This document shows positions 1 through 8,257 of a stretch of DNA of 64,000 bases, one piece after another. Below the pieces are notes generated by a model. The model made no database searches and was not told where the DNA came from. It saw only the letters and a list, made by a program, of their open reading frames with translations. The DNA is from Bacillota bacterium (GTDB taxonomy: Bacteria; Bacillota; Clostridia; Lachnospirales; Lachnospiraceae). The translations under genes were made by a program, and so were the position numbers. The first letter of the stretch is position 1, and the number at the start of each line of letters is the position of its first letter. Location: contig JAEYJO010000032.1 in assembly GCA_023408815.1 (NCBI GenBank), positions 49,715 to 113,714 on the forward strand, given 5' to 3'.

Positions 1-483
1 GCTTTGACGGTATATAAAAAAGAAGTGTACAATGAGGAGGGCTGCACGCTTCTCCTTCCCGAAGGGTATGTTGCAAGCGACAGTATAGACGGAATGTATG
101 TTTCAGAAAGAAGACCGGTAGATTCCTCCAATATTTATTATTCCGTTTCAGAAGCGGCAGATGCGGAGGCTTTGAGCAATGCCCTGGATTCCGGTGCTTA
201 CGAGACGGAAGCGGAAAAGAGCTTCAAGGAAGCGTACGGCGCAGAGGCAGCTCTCGGCTCTTACCAGGTGCAGAAGCTCACGGTGGACGGATGTCCGGCA
301 TATAAGATCGAGCTTACCTGTACCTTGGAAGACATGACGATGGAGCAGCTTATTTATATCATTGCAGCAGATAGAACATATACTATTACGTATTCACAGT
401 CGACGGACGATGAGCGGATGGAAGAATTCGAGCAGAGTGCCCGGACGATCCGGCTGGTTTTTGATGAAACAAATAAAATTTAG
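1..483 (+). CDS. C-terminal part of a hypothetical (probably exported) protein
   Basis: The reading frame is already open at the first base and ends with TAG at 481-483, so this is probably the 3' end of a gene that starts before the window. A TTG at 4 could serve as a start but has no visible ribosome binding site. About 160 residues are seen: acidic, soluble, alternating beta-strand character, no membrane segment. The composition (many D/E/S/Y residues and patterns such as YTITYSQ) recalls the globular part of Clostridial lipoproteins with a PsbP-like fold, but I do not recognise the family. It ends directly before the promoter of the translation-factor operon and so belongs to the previous transcription unit. 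Confidence 0.55.
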   Translation, partial: ALTVYKKEVYNEEGCTLLLPEGYVASDSIDGMYVSERRPVDSSNIYYSVSEAADAEALSNALDSGAYETEAEKSFKEAYGAEAALGSYQVQKLTVDGCPAYKIELTCTLEDMTMEQLIYIIAADRTYTITYSQSTDDERMEEFEQSARTIRLVFDETNKI

Positions 484-486
484 CGC

Positions 487-515
487 TTGACATATGGAAG
501 GGCCGATGTTATACT
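487..515 (+). promoter_or_regulatory. Sigma-A promoter of the infC operon
   Basis: A consensus -35 box TTGACA lies at 487-492 and a -10 box TATACT at 510-515, separated by exactly 17 bp. The -35 box begins three bases after the stop codon of the preceding gene. Transcription would start near 522 and give a leader of roughly 240 nt before infC. Confidence 0.85.
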
Positions 516-764
516 GTCTAAGCGTGTGAAGTACACGGATAAAATCAAGCAGAGTATCCACTCTCACCCTATAGCATTTAGGCTCATAGGCGTTTATATT
601 CCGGAATTTCCTGACTATGCGATATTTTGCATAATGCGGGCTTTGAGGATGTATATTAGGTGGATAGTTATGCTATCCACTTTTTTTTAATTTAAAGAGC
701 AATCCGCGAAGCGTGTTGTTCAATGTTATGCTTATATGCTTATTATTACGAGGAGGGCAAAACC
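516..764 (+). ncRNA. Structured 5' leader of infC-rpmI-rplT (L20-type leader)
   Basis: About 240 nt lie between the promoter and the infC start and contain no convincing gene; a 67-codon open frame at 487-690 overlaps the promoter and is rejected. The leader contains a perfect 8-bp hairpin followed by eight T residues (see the attenuator entry). In Bacillus and relatives ribosomal protein L20 represses this operon by binding such a leader. The position and the attenuator support the same arrangement here; the L20 binding fold itself was not verified. Confidence 0.65.
660..688 (+). terminator. Attenuator terminator upstream of infC
   Basis: GTGGATAG at 660-667 pairs perfectly with CTATCCAC at 673-680 around a 5-nt loop and is followed by eight T residues (681-688). 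It lies inside the leader, before infC, so it would act as a regulated intrinsic terminator. Confidence 0.8.
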
Positions 765-1271
765 ATTAGCGATTTATTGATTAACGAACAGATTAGAGAC
801 AAGGAAGTACGTGTTATTGGCGAAAACGGGGAACAGTTAGGTGTTATGGCCGCAAAGGATGCTATGAAACTGGCTGAGGATGCGGAACTCGATTTGGTAA
901 AGATTGCACCTACTGCAAAGCCGCCTGTTTGTAAGATTGTTGATTATGGAAAGTTCAAGTATGAACTAGCCAGAAAAGAAAAAGAAGCAAAAAAGAAACA
1001 GAAGGTAATTGAAGTAAAAGAAATTCGTTTGTCTCCGAACATCGATACCAATGATTTCAACACAAAGGTGAACGCAGCAAAGAAGTTCATAGCTAAAGGT
1101 GATAAAGTAAAGATAACCCTTCGTTTCCGCGGACGCGAGATGGCTCATATGGGAAGCAGCAAGCATATTTTGGATGACTTTGCTCAACTGTTGGCAGATA
1201 TTGCAGTAGTGGAGAAGGCTCCGAAGATAGAAGGCAGAAGTATGACGATGTTTTTAACTGAAAAGCGTTAG
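765..1271 (+). CDS. infC: Translation initiation factor IF-3
   Basis: IF-3 binds the 30S subunit, keeps it apart from 50S and proofreads the start codon. The 168-residue product starts with the typical ISDLLINEQIRDKEVRVIG-like segment, followed by the basic linker rich in K and E (about 70-90) and the C-terminal alpha/beta domain ending in SMTMFLTEKR. I chose the ATT codon at 765 because it places the conserved N-terminus first and sits 8 nt after a perfect AGGAGG (751-756); an in-frame ATG at 723 has no such site and would add 14 unrelated residues. A non-standard AUU start is the classic autoregulatory feature of infC. It leads the operon with rpmI and rplT. Confidence 0.95.
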   Translation: MSDLLINEQIRDKEVRVIGENGEQLGVMAAKDAMKLAEDAELDLVKIAPTAKPPVCKIVDYGKFKYELARKEKEAKKKQKVIEVKEIRLSPNIDTNDFNTKVNAAKKFIAKGDKVKITLRFRGREMAHMGSSKHILDDFAQLLADIAVVEKAPKIEGRSMTMFLTEKR

Positions 1272-1321
1272 TTCGTGCAGTTAAAATATATAAAATTGAT
1301 GAAGTATAGGAGGAATTGAAT

Positions 1322-1519
1322 ATGCCAAAAATGAAGACAAGCAGATCGGCTGCTAAACGTTTTAAATTAACAGGAACAGGTAAATTAAAGAGAAACAAGG
1401 CTTACAAACGCCATATCTTGACGAAGAAGTCCGCGAAGAGAAAGAGAAATCTCAGACATTCGGCTATTACAGATGCAACCAATGTTAAGAATATGAAGAA
1501 GATTTTACCTTATTTGTAA
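1322..1519 (+). CDS. rpmI: 50S ribosomal protein L35
   Basis: A 65-residue, very basic protein beginning MPKMKTSRSAAKRFKLTGTG, the diagnostic N-terminus of bacterial L35. The ATG at 1322 follows AGGAGG (1308-1313) by 8 nt; an in-frame TTG at 1316 is too close to that site. It is the second gene of the infC operon, 50 bp after infC and 39 bp before rplT, the order conserved in nearly all bacteria. Confidence 0.97.
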   Translation: MPKMKTSRSAAKRFKLTGTGKLKRNKAYKRHILTKKSAKRKRNLRHSAITDATNVKNMKKILPYL

Positions 1520-1558
1520 TACCAATATTTTTATAAGTCGTAAGGAGGACAATGAGAC

Positions 1559-1915
1559 ATGGCAAGAATTAAAGGCGGCATGAATGCCAAAAAAAGACAC
1601 AATAGAGTATTAAAGCTTGCAAAAGGTTATAGAGGAGCAAGATCAAAACAGTATAGAGTAGCTAAGCAGTCCGTTATGAGAGCTTTGACAAGCGCTTATG
1701 CAGGTAGAAAAGAAAGAAAGCGTCAGTTCAGACAGCTTTGGATCGCCCGTATCAATGCGGCAGCCAGAATGAACGGCTTATCATACAGCAAATTTATGTA
1801 TGGCTTGAAGCTCGCTGAAGTAGATATGAACAGAAAGATGCTGGCAGAGCTGGCAGTTAACGATGCAGAGGGTTTTGCAGCTCTCGCTGAACTTGCAAAG
1901 AGCAAGATCGCATAA
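1559..1915 (+). CDS. rplT: 50S ribosomal protein L20
   Basis: A 118-residue basic protein with the L20 signature MARIKGGMNAKKRHNRVLK and the later ARMNGLSYSKFMYGLK segment. L20 binds 23S rRNA early in 50S assembly and in Firmicutes also represses its own operon through the leader RNA. The start follows AGGAGG by about 10 nt. A hairpin terminator follows at 1994-2032. Confidence 0.97.
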   Translation: MARIKGGMNAKKRHNRVLKLAKGYRGARSKQYRVAKQSVMRALTSAYAGRKERKRQFRQLWIARINAAARMNGLSYSKFMYGLKLAEVDMNRKMLAELAVNDAEGFAALAELAKSKIA

Positions 1916-1993
1916 TTATTTTAATGCATGATAATTCTGATTGCTTAATAAGACGGCAATTGTACCATATAATGCAACCGAGATCAGAAACTT

Positions 1994-2032
1994 AAACCCT
2001 GAGGATAATGTTTGTCCTCAGGGTTTATTTAT
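1994..2032 (+). terminator. Terminator of the infC operon
   Basis: A 12-bp perfect inverted repeat (1994-2005 with 2015-2026, core ACCCTGAGGA/TCCTCAGGGT) with a 9-nt loop, followed by a T-rich stretch. Confidence 0.8.
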
Positions 2033-2066
2033 TACTAAAAATTTGTAAAATTTATGCAATTTCTGT

Positions 2067-2095
2067 TTATCAACAGAGTATATTCAGTGTATACT
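2067..2095 (+). promoter_or_regulatory. Candidate promoter of the PepD-like peptidase gene
   Basis: TTATCA (2067-2072, four of six matches to the -35 consensus) and TATACT (2090-2095) are 17 bp apart. The transcript would carry the hairpin leader at 2162-2259. Confidence 0.55.
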
Positions 2096-2161
2096 ATAAA
2101 AGTAATGGATTGATTATTACAGTCCTGTTACTGAAATTAACATTAAGAATGAGGATGAAGA

Positions 2162-2259
2162 TTGAAAGAATTAATTCTTTCAACCGGAGATTTGTGCTTA
2201 AGGTGTGCCTGCACACCTGCACAAAGTCTCCAGACTTTGAAAGGAGCATGGGTATAACG
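2162..2259 (+). promoter_or_regulatory. Hairpin leader with two mutually exclusive pairings
   Basis: A perfect 22-nt palindrome occupies 2162-2183. Its right arm CTTTCAA (2177-2183) can instead pair with TTGAAAG (2237-2243) and close a long hairpin. That hairpin has inner stems GGAGA/TCTCC (2186-2190 with 2227-2231), TTTGTGC/GCACAAA (2191-2197 with 2219-2225) and AGGTGTG/CACACCT (2201-2207 with 2212-2218). The outer arm overlaps AAGGAG at 2241-2246, the only ribosome-binding-like sequence before the gene, so the long form would hide it. A structurally similar element lies at 20767-20852. Confidence 0.6.
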
Positions 2260-3705
2260 ATGGATATATTGAAGGATTTAAAGCCCCAAAAAGTATTTTA
2301 TTATTTTGAACAGATATGCCGTATTCCCCACGGATCGGGAAATATAGACAGATTGAGCGACTATCTGGCGGCTTTTGCAAAAGAGCGGAAATTAGTATGT
2401 ATACAGGACGAGCTGAAAAACGTAATTATAATAAAGGAGGCGGCGCCCGGCTATGAGAAGGAAGCCCCGATTATCCTGCAGGGCCACATGGATATGGTGG
2501 CAGTGAAGAAGCCGGGAGCTTCTATCGACATGGAGAAGCAGGGCCTGGAGCTTAAGGTGGACGGAGATTATGTCTATGCGGAAAACACCAGTCTGGGCGG
2601 CGACGACGGAATCGCGGTGGCCTATGCTCTGGCTATACTGGACGATGAAACGCTGCAGCATCCGAAGCTGGAGATCATTATTACGGTGGACGAAGAGGTA
2701 GGTATGGACGGAGCAAGAGGCATCGACGTATCCATGCTGGAAGGAAAACGGATGCTGAATCTCGACTCGGAGGAGGAAGGAATTCTATGGGCGGGCTGCG
2801 CCGGAGGTGCGCGGGTGGATTGGAGTGTTCCCGTCACATGGGAGATGAAAAGCGGCAGCATATGTGAGGTCAGCATAAAAGGCTTGTCAGGAGGCCATTC
2901 GGGAGCGGAAATAGACAAGGAGAGAGGAAATGCCAACTGTCTGCTTGGCCGGCTTATGGAGGAGCTTCAGGATATGGAAGGATTTTCCATCGCACAGTTA
3001 GCGGGCGGCCTTGCCGACAATGCGATTCCCAGAGAGTCTTCAGCGGCTGTGATAGTGGATAGCGGTAAGGAAACTGAGCTGATGGCCGCTATAAAGAGAG
3101 TGGAGGCGGAATTAAAGCAGGAGCTTCAGACGAAGGATCCCGGAGTCTTTATCGAAGCGTCGGATTTGGTAAAGGGAAGCATCCGTTGTCTGACGGAGGA
3201 GTCTGTAAAGAAAGTTTCTTATCTGCTTTTTACTGCGCCTAATGGAGTGCAGGCTATGAGTGCGGATATCCAGGGCCTGGTGGAAACTTCGCTGAATATG
3301 GGGGTTATGGAACTTAAGGAGAACGCGTTTGAAGCTCATTTTTCCGTAAGAAGCTCTTTGGAAAGCGCTAAGCGGGTATTGATCAGGAGGCTGAAACGTC
3401 TGGTGGAGACGGCAGGAGGAGCGCAGGGGGTTCAGGGGGATTATCCCGGCTGGACATATCAGGTGCATTCGCCGTTTCGCGATATGGCGGCACAGGTATA
3501 CCGGGAGATCTTCAAAACGGAACCGGAGGTACGTGCCATCCATGCAGGCCTGGAGTGCGGGCTGCTGTCCGCAAAGATTCCGGGGCTGGAATGCATATCC
3601 ATAGGACCGAATATGAAGGACATTCATACTACGGAGGAACGCCTGAGCATTTCCTCTACAGAGAGAATGTGGAATTACGTGTTAGAGATATTAAAGCAGA
3701 AGTGA
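2260..3705 (+). CDS. pepD: PepD-type aminoacyl-histidine dipeptidase (M20 metallopeptidase)
   Basis: A 481-residue cytosolic zinc dipeptidase of family M20C, which hydrolyses dipeptides such as Xaa-His. The metal-binding pattern is visible: GHMDMV near residue 72, GGDDG near 115, DEEVGMDGARG near 145 (catalytic and ligand acids), LDSEEEG near 170 and a late H in the CISIGPNMKDIHTTEE segment. Length agrees with PepD (about 485). The start is ATG 2260, which places MDILKDLKP first; an in-frame ATG at 2248 lies only one base after AAGGAG. The frame is open further upstream but that part is the hairpin leader. AAGGAG is partly buried in this leader, suggesting post-transcriptional control. Confidence 0.88.
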   Translation: MDILKDLKPQKVFYYFEQICRIPHGSGNIDRLSDYLAAFAKERKLVCIQDELKNVIIIKEAAPGYEKEAPIILQGHMDMVAVKKPGASIDMEKQGLELKVDGDYVYAENTSLGGDDGIAVAYALAILDDETLQHPKLEIIITVDEEVGMDGARGIDVSMLEGKRMLNLDSEEEGILWAGCAGGARVDWSVPVTWEMKSGSICEVSIKGLSGGHSGAEIDKERGNANCLLGRLMEELQDMEGFSIAQLAGGLADNAIPRESSAAVIVDSGKETELMAAIKRVEAELKQELQTKDPGVFIEASDLVKGSIRCLTEESVKKVSYLLFTAPNGVQAMSADIQGLVETSLNMGVMELKENAFEAHFSVRSSLESAKRVLIRRLKRLVETAGGAQGVQGDYPGWTYQVHSPFRDMAAQVYREIFKTEPEVRAIHAGLECGLLSAKIPGLECISIGPNMKDIHTTEERLSISSTERMWNYVLEILKQK

Positions 3706-3746
3706 AAGCGCCGGATAAAAACGAAAGAACAAAATAGGAGAAGATT

Positions 3747-4955
3747 ATGGATCTAAACAGAAAGAATGTGAAAAGTCTAAGAGGCCTGATTATTTTCGCG
3801 GCATTTATTTGTCTTGCCGTATGGAGGATCGAAGTTGTGTTACAAGGAATATTCTTTGTCATCGGTATTATAAAGCCTTTTCTATATGGCGGTGCGATCG
3901 CCTTCGTGCTGAATATTCCGATGAGGGCGATAGAGAAAAAGCTGTTCAGCAAAAACAATAACGCGAGAATTGAAAAAATGAAACGGCCTGTCAGTATTGT
4001 GCTGGCCTTTACCCTGGTGATTCTTTCTCTGGTTCTGGTAGGCTTGATTGTAGTGCCGCAAGTGACGAAGACCCTGATCGATTTGGGAAATAAGATCCCT
4101 CAGTTCCTCGTAGAGGTGCAGGCGCAGTTAGAGGATCTTTTTGCCGCGCAGCCGCAGCTTCTTTCTATGCTTACACAGCTTGAGCCCGAGCAGCTCAATT
4201 GGGATTCTATCATGAGCGGAATCATTGACTTTCTGAAAAACGGATTCGGAAGTATGCTGGCATCTACAGTGACAGTGGCTTCCAATATTATCGGAGGAGT
4301 GGTGAACCTCTTTGTGGCCCTTATTTTCTCCTTTTATATCCTTGCCCAGAAGGAAAAGCTGGGAGACCAGATACAGCGCATAATGCAGGCTTATTTCAAT
4401 GAGAGAATATATAAGAAAACGATGAAAATCTTTTCTTTGGCGGGAAGGACCTTCAGTAGCTTCATTACCGGACAGTGTACTGAGGCGATCATTCTCGGCT
4501 CTATGTTCGTGGTATGCATGGTGATTTTCGGCTTTCCATATGCGGTGCTGGTGGGCGTACTTATAGCATTTACGGCGTTGATACCGATTGTGGGAGCCTT
4601 TATTGGATGCTTTGTGGGAGCCTTTCTCATCATGGTGGATGATCCGATAAAGGCAGTCTGGTTCCTCGTTCTATTCATCGTCTTACAGCAGGTAGAAGGA
4701 AATCTGATATATCCTCATGTGGTAGGGAACTCGGTGGGGCTTCCCTCAATATGGGTACTTATGGCTGTCACCCTGGGCGGCAGCCTGATGGGAGTGGCGG
4801 GTATGCTTATCTTTATTCCCATCGTTTCTACGGTGTATTCGCTGCTGCGCGAGGACGTCAATAAGAGGAACGACCAGAAGAGTATGCAGAAGTCGGAAAT
4901 TGTTAAAAAACCGGATGTTAAAAAGATAGAACCTAAAAAAAATAGTAATTTGTAA
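3747..4955 (+). CDS. AI-2E family transporter (permease)
   Basis: A 402-residue polytopic membrane protein of the AI-2E transporter family (PF01594; members include YdgG/TqsA-like exporters and Na+/H+ antiporters, so the substrate is uncertain). Hydrophobic segments lie near residues 12-30, 35-55, 75-97, 170-195, 235-260, 265-290, 300-325 and 345-370, with the usual long polar loop after the third. The C-terminal 35 residues are a K/E-rich cytoplasmic tail. ATG 3747 follows TAGGAG by 6 nt. It begins 41 bp after the peptidase and may share its transcript. Confidence 0.85.
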   Translation: MDLNRKNVKSLRGLIIFAAFICLAVWRIEVVLQGIFFVIGIIKPFLYGGAIAFVLNIPMRAIEKKLFSKNNNARIEKMKRPVSIVLAFTLVILSLVLVGLIVVPQVTKTLIDLGNKIPQFLVEVQAQLEDLFAAQPQLLSMLTQLEPEQLNWDSIMSGIIDFLKNGFGSMLASTVTVASNIIGGVVNLFVALIFSFYILAQKEKLGDQIQRIMQAYFNERIYKKTMKIFSLAGRTFSSFITGQCTEAIILGSMFVVCMVIFGFPYAVLVGVLIAFTALIPIVGAFIGCFVGAFLIMVDDPIKAVWFLVLFIVLQQVEGNLIYPHVVGNSVGLPSIWVLMAVTLGGSLMGVAGMLIFIPIVSTVYSLLREDVNKRNDQKSMQKSEIVKKPDVKKIEPKKNSNL

Positions 4956-4964
4956 AAATTATAG

Positions 4965-4993
4965 TTGATTTTATGACGCACAGCATATATAAT
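4965..4993 (+). promoter_or_regulatory. Promoter of tRNA-Pro
   Basis: TTGATT (4965-4970) and a perfect TATAAT (4988-4993) are 17 bp apart and lie 13 bp before the tRNA 5' end. Confidence 0.75.
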
Positions 4994-5006
4994 AATGATT
5001 GCGTCT

Positions 5007-5079
5007 CGGGGTGTGGCTCAGGTGGTAGAGCGCTACTTTAGGGAAGTAGAGGCCGCAAGTTCAAGTCTTGTCACTCCGA
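5007..5079 (+). tRNA. tRNA-Pro (anticodon AGG)
   Basis: A 73-nt cloverleaf: acceptor arm CGGGGTG (5007-5013) pairs with CACTCCG with one G-U pair, discriminator A at 5079. The D stem is GCTC/GAGC. The anticodon stem CTACT/AGTAG closes a 7-nt loop TTAGGGA, which gives anticodon AGG (proline) with G37. The T stem-loop is GCAAG-TTCAAGT-CTTGT. The 3' CCA is not encoded. The gene has its own promoter and terminator, so it is a single-gene unit. Confidence 0.9.
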
Positions 5080-5082
5080 TGC

Positions 5083-5118
5083 AAAAGCCTGGATTTTCCA
5101 GGCTTTTATTTTTTTTTG
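5083..5118 (+). terminator. Terminator of tRNA-Pro
   Basis: AAAAGCCTGGA and TCCAGGCTTTT form an 11-bp perfect stem around TTT, followed by a long T run. Confidence 0.9.
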
Positions 5119-5273
5119 TTGAATTGACATAGACGTTACCTGCATATTTTACCAGTTCATTTAGCAATAAAACTGACAAAATTACATTGCATAGTTTTTC
5201 TAAACAGCGTATGATATATATCGATATGAATTGATTTCTTATTCGAAATGCATAGCGAAAGGGATGGGGAAAT

Positions 5274-5978
5274 ATGTGGTCAAGAAGTGAATTAAAGAGC
5301 AGGGCAAAATGGGTTTTAAAGCAGTGTTATTGGAAAGCGGTGCTGGTCAGCCTCATATTGGCTGTAATAACGGGCGAGCTATTCGGTAACTCGGGAAGCA
5401 ACAGAGAGATAAGTGACACGATAAGGGAAAATGGAGGAATGCCGTATCTTGCTTTCATTATCACTACGATTATGGCGGTTCTCTTTGTTTTATTCGTGGT
5501 TGGGATCGCGATAGATATCTTCCTTTTCGGTCCTCTGGAGGTAAACATAAGACGGTTTTTCATTATTAGCAGAGTGGAACCGGCGGAGTTGAACGAGCTC
5601 GGTTTTAGTTTCAGGAATTCGTATATGAATGTAGTAAAAATACAATTTTTGCGGGGATTGTTCAATTTCCTATGGTTCCTTCTTCTGATAGTTCCCGGAA
5701 TTATCAAGTTCTATGAATATCGTATGATCCCTTATATCCTGGCGGAGCATCCGGAAATGGACAGTCAGGAAGTATTCCGGCTCAGCAGGGATATGATGAA
5801 CGGCGAGAAATGGAATACATTTGTGTTGGATCTGTCGTTTATCGGATGGAGGATTCTGGGTGCAATGACCTGCGGTTTATTGCTGGTATTTTACGTATGT
5901 CCGTATCAGAATCTGACTAATGTGGAATTATACGACGTGTTAAAGAACAAACTTTTCGGCTCCGCTAATGTGGAATAA
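5274..5978 (+). CDS. DUF975 family membrane protein
   Basis: A 234-residue integral membrane protein. The opening WSRSELKSRAKWVLKQCYWKA segment followed by a hydrophobic stretch is typical of DUF975, a family of unknown function common in Lachnospiraceae and Bacilli. Membrane segments are seen near residues 22-40, 58-82, 120-145 and 185-205, and the conserved amphipathic part FRLSRDMMNGEKW lies near 170. ATG 5274 follows a weak GGGGA site. It stands alone between the tRNA terminator and the chemotaxis receptor gene. Confidence 0.8.
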   Translation: MWSRSELKSRAKWVLKQCYWKAVLVSLILAVITGELFGNSGSNREISDTIRENGGMPYLAFIITTIMAVLFVLFVVGIAIDIFLFGPLEVNIRRFFIISRVEPAELNELGFSFRNSYMNVVKIQFLRGLFNFLWFLLLIVPGIIKFYEYRMIPYILAEHPEMDSQEVFRLSRDMMNGEKWNTFVLDLSFIGWRILGAMTCGLLLVFYVCPYQNLTNVELYDVLKNKLFGSANVE

Positions 5979-6048
5979 GACATAAATGGAATGTACACAG
6001 GATAAAATGAAATCGAGCATATACGTAAGATAAAACGGAGGAAAACAA

Positions 6049-7752
6049 ATGAAACTCAGAACGCAGATTTTATTGTTGGTCAGCGTACCTCTTTTGGCAT
6101 TAGGAGCGATTACCTATACGATAGGAGCTCAGAGGATAACTGCTATTATGACGGATACAATAGAAAAAGGGCTCATATCGACGACAATAGCGGTAAGAGA
6201 TACCATCGGCACAGGAAGAGAGGGGGATTTTCGTTTAGATGAGAATGGTGATATGTGGAAAGGCGACAGCCTGAACATATCCCAGAGTACCGAAGTCGTG
6301 GACGATATCAAGGAAAACACCGGAATGGAAGTGACCGTTTTTTTCGGAGATACGAGATACATGACCTCTGTAAAGGATGACAAGGGAGAACGCGTCATAG
6401 GAACCAAGGCATCGGATGAGGTAATCGAGACCGTATTGAAGGGTGGCAATGAATATTTTGCTCAGAGAGTGAATGTGGCGGGGGAAGAATTTTTTGCATA
6501 TTATCTTCCCATATACAACAGCGATCCCAATACACCGGCGGGAATGGTATTCACCGGTATAAGCCAGGAAAAAGCGGAGGCTTCTATCGATAATATCCTC
6601 AATAGCTTACTGGCCATCATATTGATTTCGGTCGTCCTTTTCGTTGCTTTGGCATGGGTAATTTCCAACGGAATTATAAAAGGCGTGAGAGCCGGAGTCG
6701 GAGCCATTGAAGAGGTGGCAAACGGCAACCTGACCGTGAGCATCGAGACGAAAGCGATGAAGCGTAAGGACGAGGTGGGAGAAATGCTCACCGCGGTGGT
6801 GAAGCTGAGAGAAGAACTGGTACGTCTGATCGGGCAGATAGCCGATAAGAGCGGGCAGGTACATCACGAGGCCGAGATGCTGAGCAAGAAGACGGGAAGC
6901 GCATCGGAGATGATGACTCAGGTGGAGAAGGCGACCGCGGATATTGCGGCAGGTGCCGGTTCTCAGGCGGAGGAAACACAGGAAGCTACGGAAAACATAG
7001 TGCTGATGGGCAACATGGTGGAGGAGACCAACAGAGAGGTGAGCAGCCTCGCGGATAATTCCACTCAGATAAAGGCATCGGGAGATGCGGCGACAGAGAC
7101 ACTTCAGGAGCTCAATGACATTAACCGCAAGGTTACCGAAGCTATTGGCATTATCTATGAACAGACGAATACGACCAATGAATCGGCAATGAAGATTAAG
7201 GAAGCGACCAACCTGATCACGTCGATTGCAGAAGAGACGAATTTATTGTCCCTGAACGCAACGATAGAAGCGGCGAGAGCCGGAGAGCATGGCAGGGGAT
7301 TCGCGGTGGTTGCAGCTCAGATCCAGAAGCTTGCCGAGCAGTCCAACGAGTCGGCAAGGCAGATTGAAATCATCATTAATGATCTAATCCACGACTCTCA
7401 GGAAGCTGTGACGACGATGAACGAGATCCAGGAAATCATGAAGGAGCAGAATCTGAAAGTAACCCGCACGGACGATAACTTCGACGAAGTAAAAGAGGGT
7501 ATCAGTCAATCGATGTTCAGCATTAAGGCGATTGCCGACCAGACGAAGAAGCTGGATGAGGCGAGAGTCAAGGTGATCGACGGTGTGCAGAACCTTACCG
7601 CCATAGCACAGGAAAATGCGGCGTCTACGGAAGAGACCTCGGCTTCTGTTATGGAGGTAAGTTCCATCGTGGAGAACATCGCGGCCAGCGCGGGGGATTT
7701 GGAAAAGATTGCGGATGAACTGAAGGAAAGTATCGGAACATTTCGGCTGTAG
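6049..7752 (+). CDS. Methyl-accepting chemotaxis receptor
   Basis: A 567-residue transmembrane chemoreceptor that passes an extracellular signal to CheA/CheW. Layout: TM1 near 7-26, a single-Cache-like sensor domain about 30-180, TM2 near 187-209, HAMP about 210-262, then a long coiled-coil signalling domain. The hairpin tip, containing EETNLLSLNATIEAARAG and GRGFAVVA, lies near 394-422 and is the most conserved part of the family. No C-terminal NWETF-like receptor-tethering pentapeptide is present. The ligand cannot be told from sequence. ATG 6049 follows GGAGG-type sequence by about 7 nt. A terminator follows at 7805-7850. Confidence 0.93.
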   Translation: MKLRTQILLLVSVPLLALGAITYTIGAQRITAIMTDTIEKGLISTTIAVRDTIGTGREGDFRLDENGDMWKGDSLNISQSTEVVDDIKENTGMEVTVFFGDTRYMTSVKDDKGERVIGTKASDEVIETVLKGGNEYFAQRVNVAGEEFFAYYLPIYNSDPNTPAGMVFTGISQEKAEASIDNILNSLLAIILISVVLFVALAWVISNGIIKGVRAGVGAIEEVANGNLTVSIETKAMKRKDEVGEMLTAVVKLREELVRLIGQIADKSGQVHHEAEMLSKKTGSASEMMTQVEKATADIAAGAGSQAEETQEATENIVLMGNMVEETNREVSSLADNSTQIKASGDAATETLQELNDINRKVTEAIGIIYEQTNTTNESAMKIKEATNLITSIAEETNLLSLNATIEAARAGEHGRGFAVVAAQIQKLAEQSNESARQIEIIINDLIHDSQEAVTTMNEIQEIMKEQNLKVTRTDDNFDEVKEGISQSMFSIKAIADQTKKLDEARVKVIDGVQNLTAIAQENAASTEETSASVMEVSSIVENIAASAGDLEKIADELKESIGTFRL

Positions 7753-7804
7753 GAGAAAATAAATAACGGCGCGGACGCGTTAGCGGACTGCGTGGTATAG
7801 ACGG

Positions 7805-7850
7805 ACACTCATTTCAGGGAAGGGAACCTGAGATGAGTGTGTTGTTTTTT
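7805..7850 (+). terminator. Terminator after the chemoreceptor gene
   Basis: An inverted repeat (ACACTCATTTCAGG with CCTGAGATGAGTGT, loop GAAGGGAA) followed by GTTG and six T residues. Confidence 0.85.
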
Positions 7851-7887
7851 AGCGGCCGCTCGGTTATAATTTATTATGTAAGGGTTC

Positions 7888-8199
7888 GTGCAGCAGATAC
7901 GGAAAGTGGTGAGCAAGGTGATTGATAAGGACAAATTTCAGGTTTTAAATTATGTAAAAAAAGAGGAATACATCGGCAGCATGGATGGAATGCGCTTTAT
8001 GCTGAGAAAGAAAGCTTCGGGAGAAGAGACTAAGATTGAGACCGTCATCTGGCCGGAGCCTTTGGGATATGCCAAGACACCGGAAAGCAAGAAACAGTAT
8101 ATGGAGTTTGCGTTCAGCCAGCCGGGCCTGGAGGAAGCGATAGACTGGATGAACGGACAATATGAGCGGCAGAAGGAATTGTGGAATGTTATGAAGTAG
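7888..8199 (+). CDS. Small conserved hypothetical protein
   Basis: Up to 103 residues, soluble, with strands around YIGSMDGMRFMLRK and a C-terminal helix ending QKELWNVMK. I do not recognise a family. The start is uncertain: GTG codons at 7888, 7906, 7909 and 7918 are all in frame and none has a clean ribosome binding site. A -10-like TATAAT at 7865-7870 lies just upstream, so the leader would be very short with the first GTG. It sits between a terminator and the hydrolase gene and may start that gene cluster. Confidence 0.6.
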   Translation: MQQIRKVVSKVIDKDKFQVLNYVKKEEYIGSMDGMRFMLRKKASGEETKIETVIWPEPLGYAKTPESKKQYMEFAFSQPGLEEAIDWMNGQYERQKELWNVMK

Positions 8200-8257
8200 A
8201 GCTAATATAAATAAAATTGTGGAATAATTTGGGTAGGCTTTTGCGGAAAGGGTGAGT

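Noticed and set aside
487..690. 67-codon open frame upstream of infC
   Set aside because: It overlaps the promoter and the attenuator hairpin and has no ribosome binding site; the region is a leader RNA.
2008..2259. N-terminal extension of the PepD-like peptidase
   Set aside because: The open frame upstream of 2260 translates the terminator of rplT, the promoter and the hairpin leader, with no family similarity.
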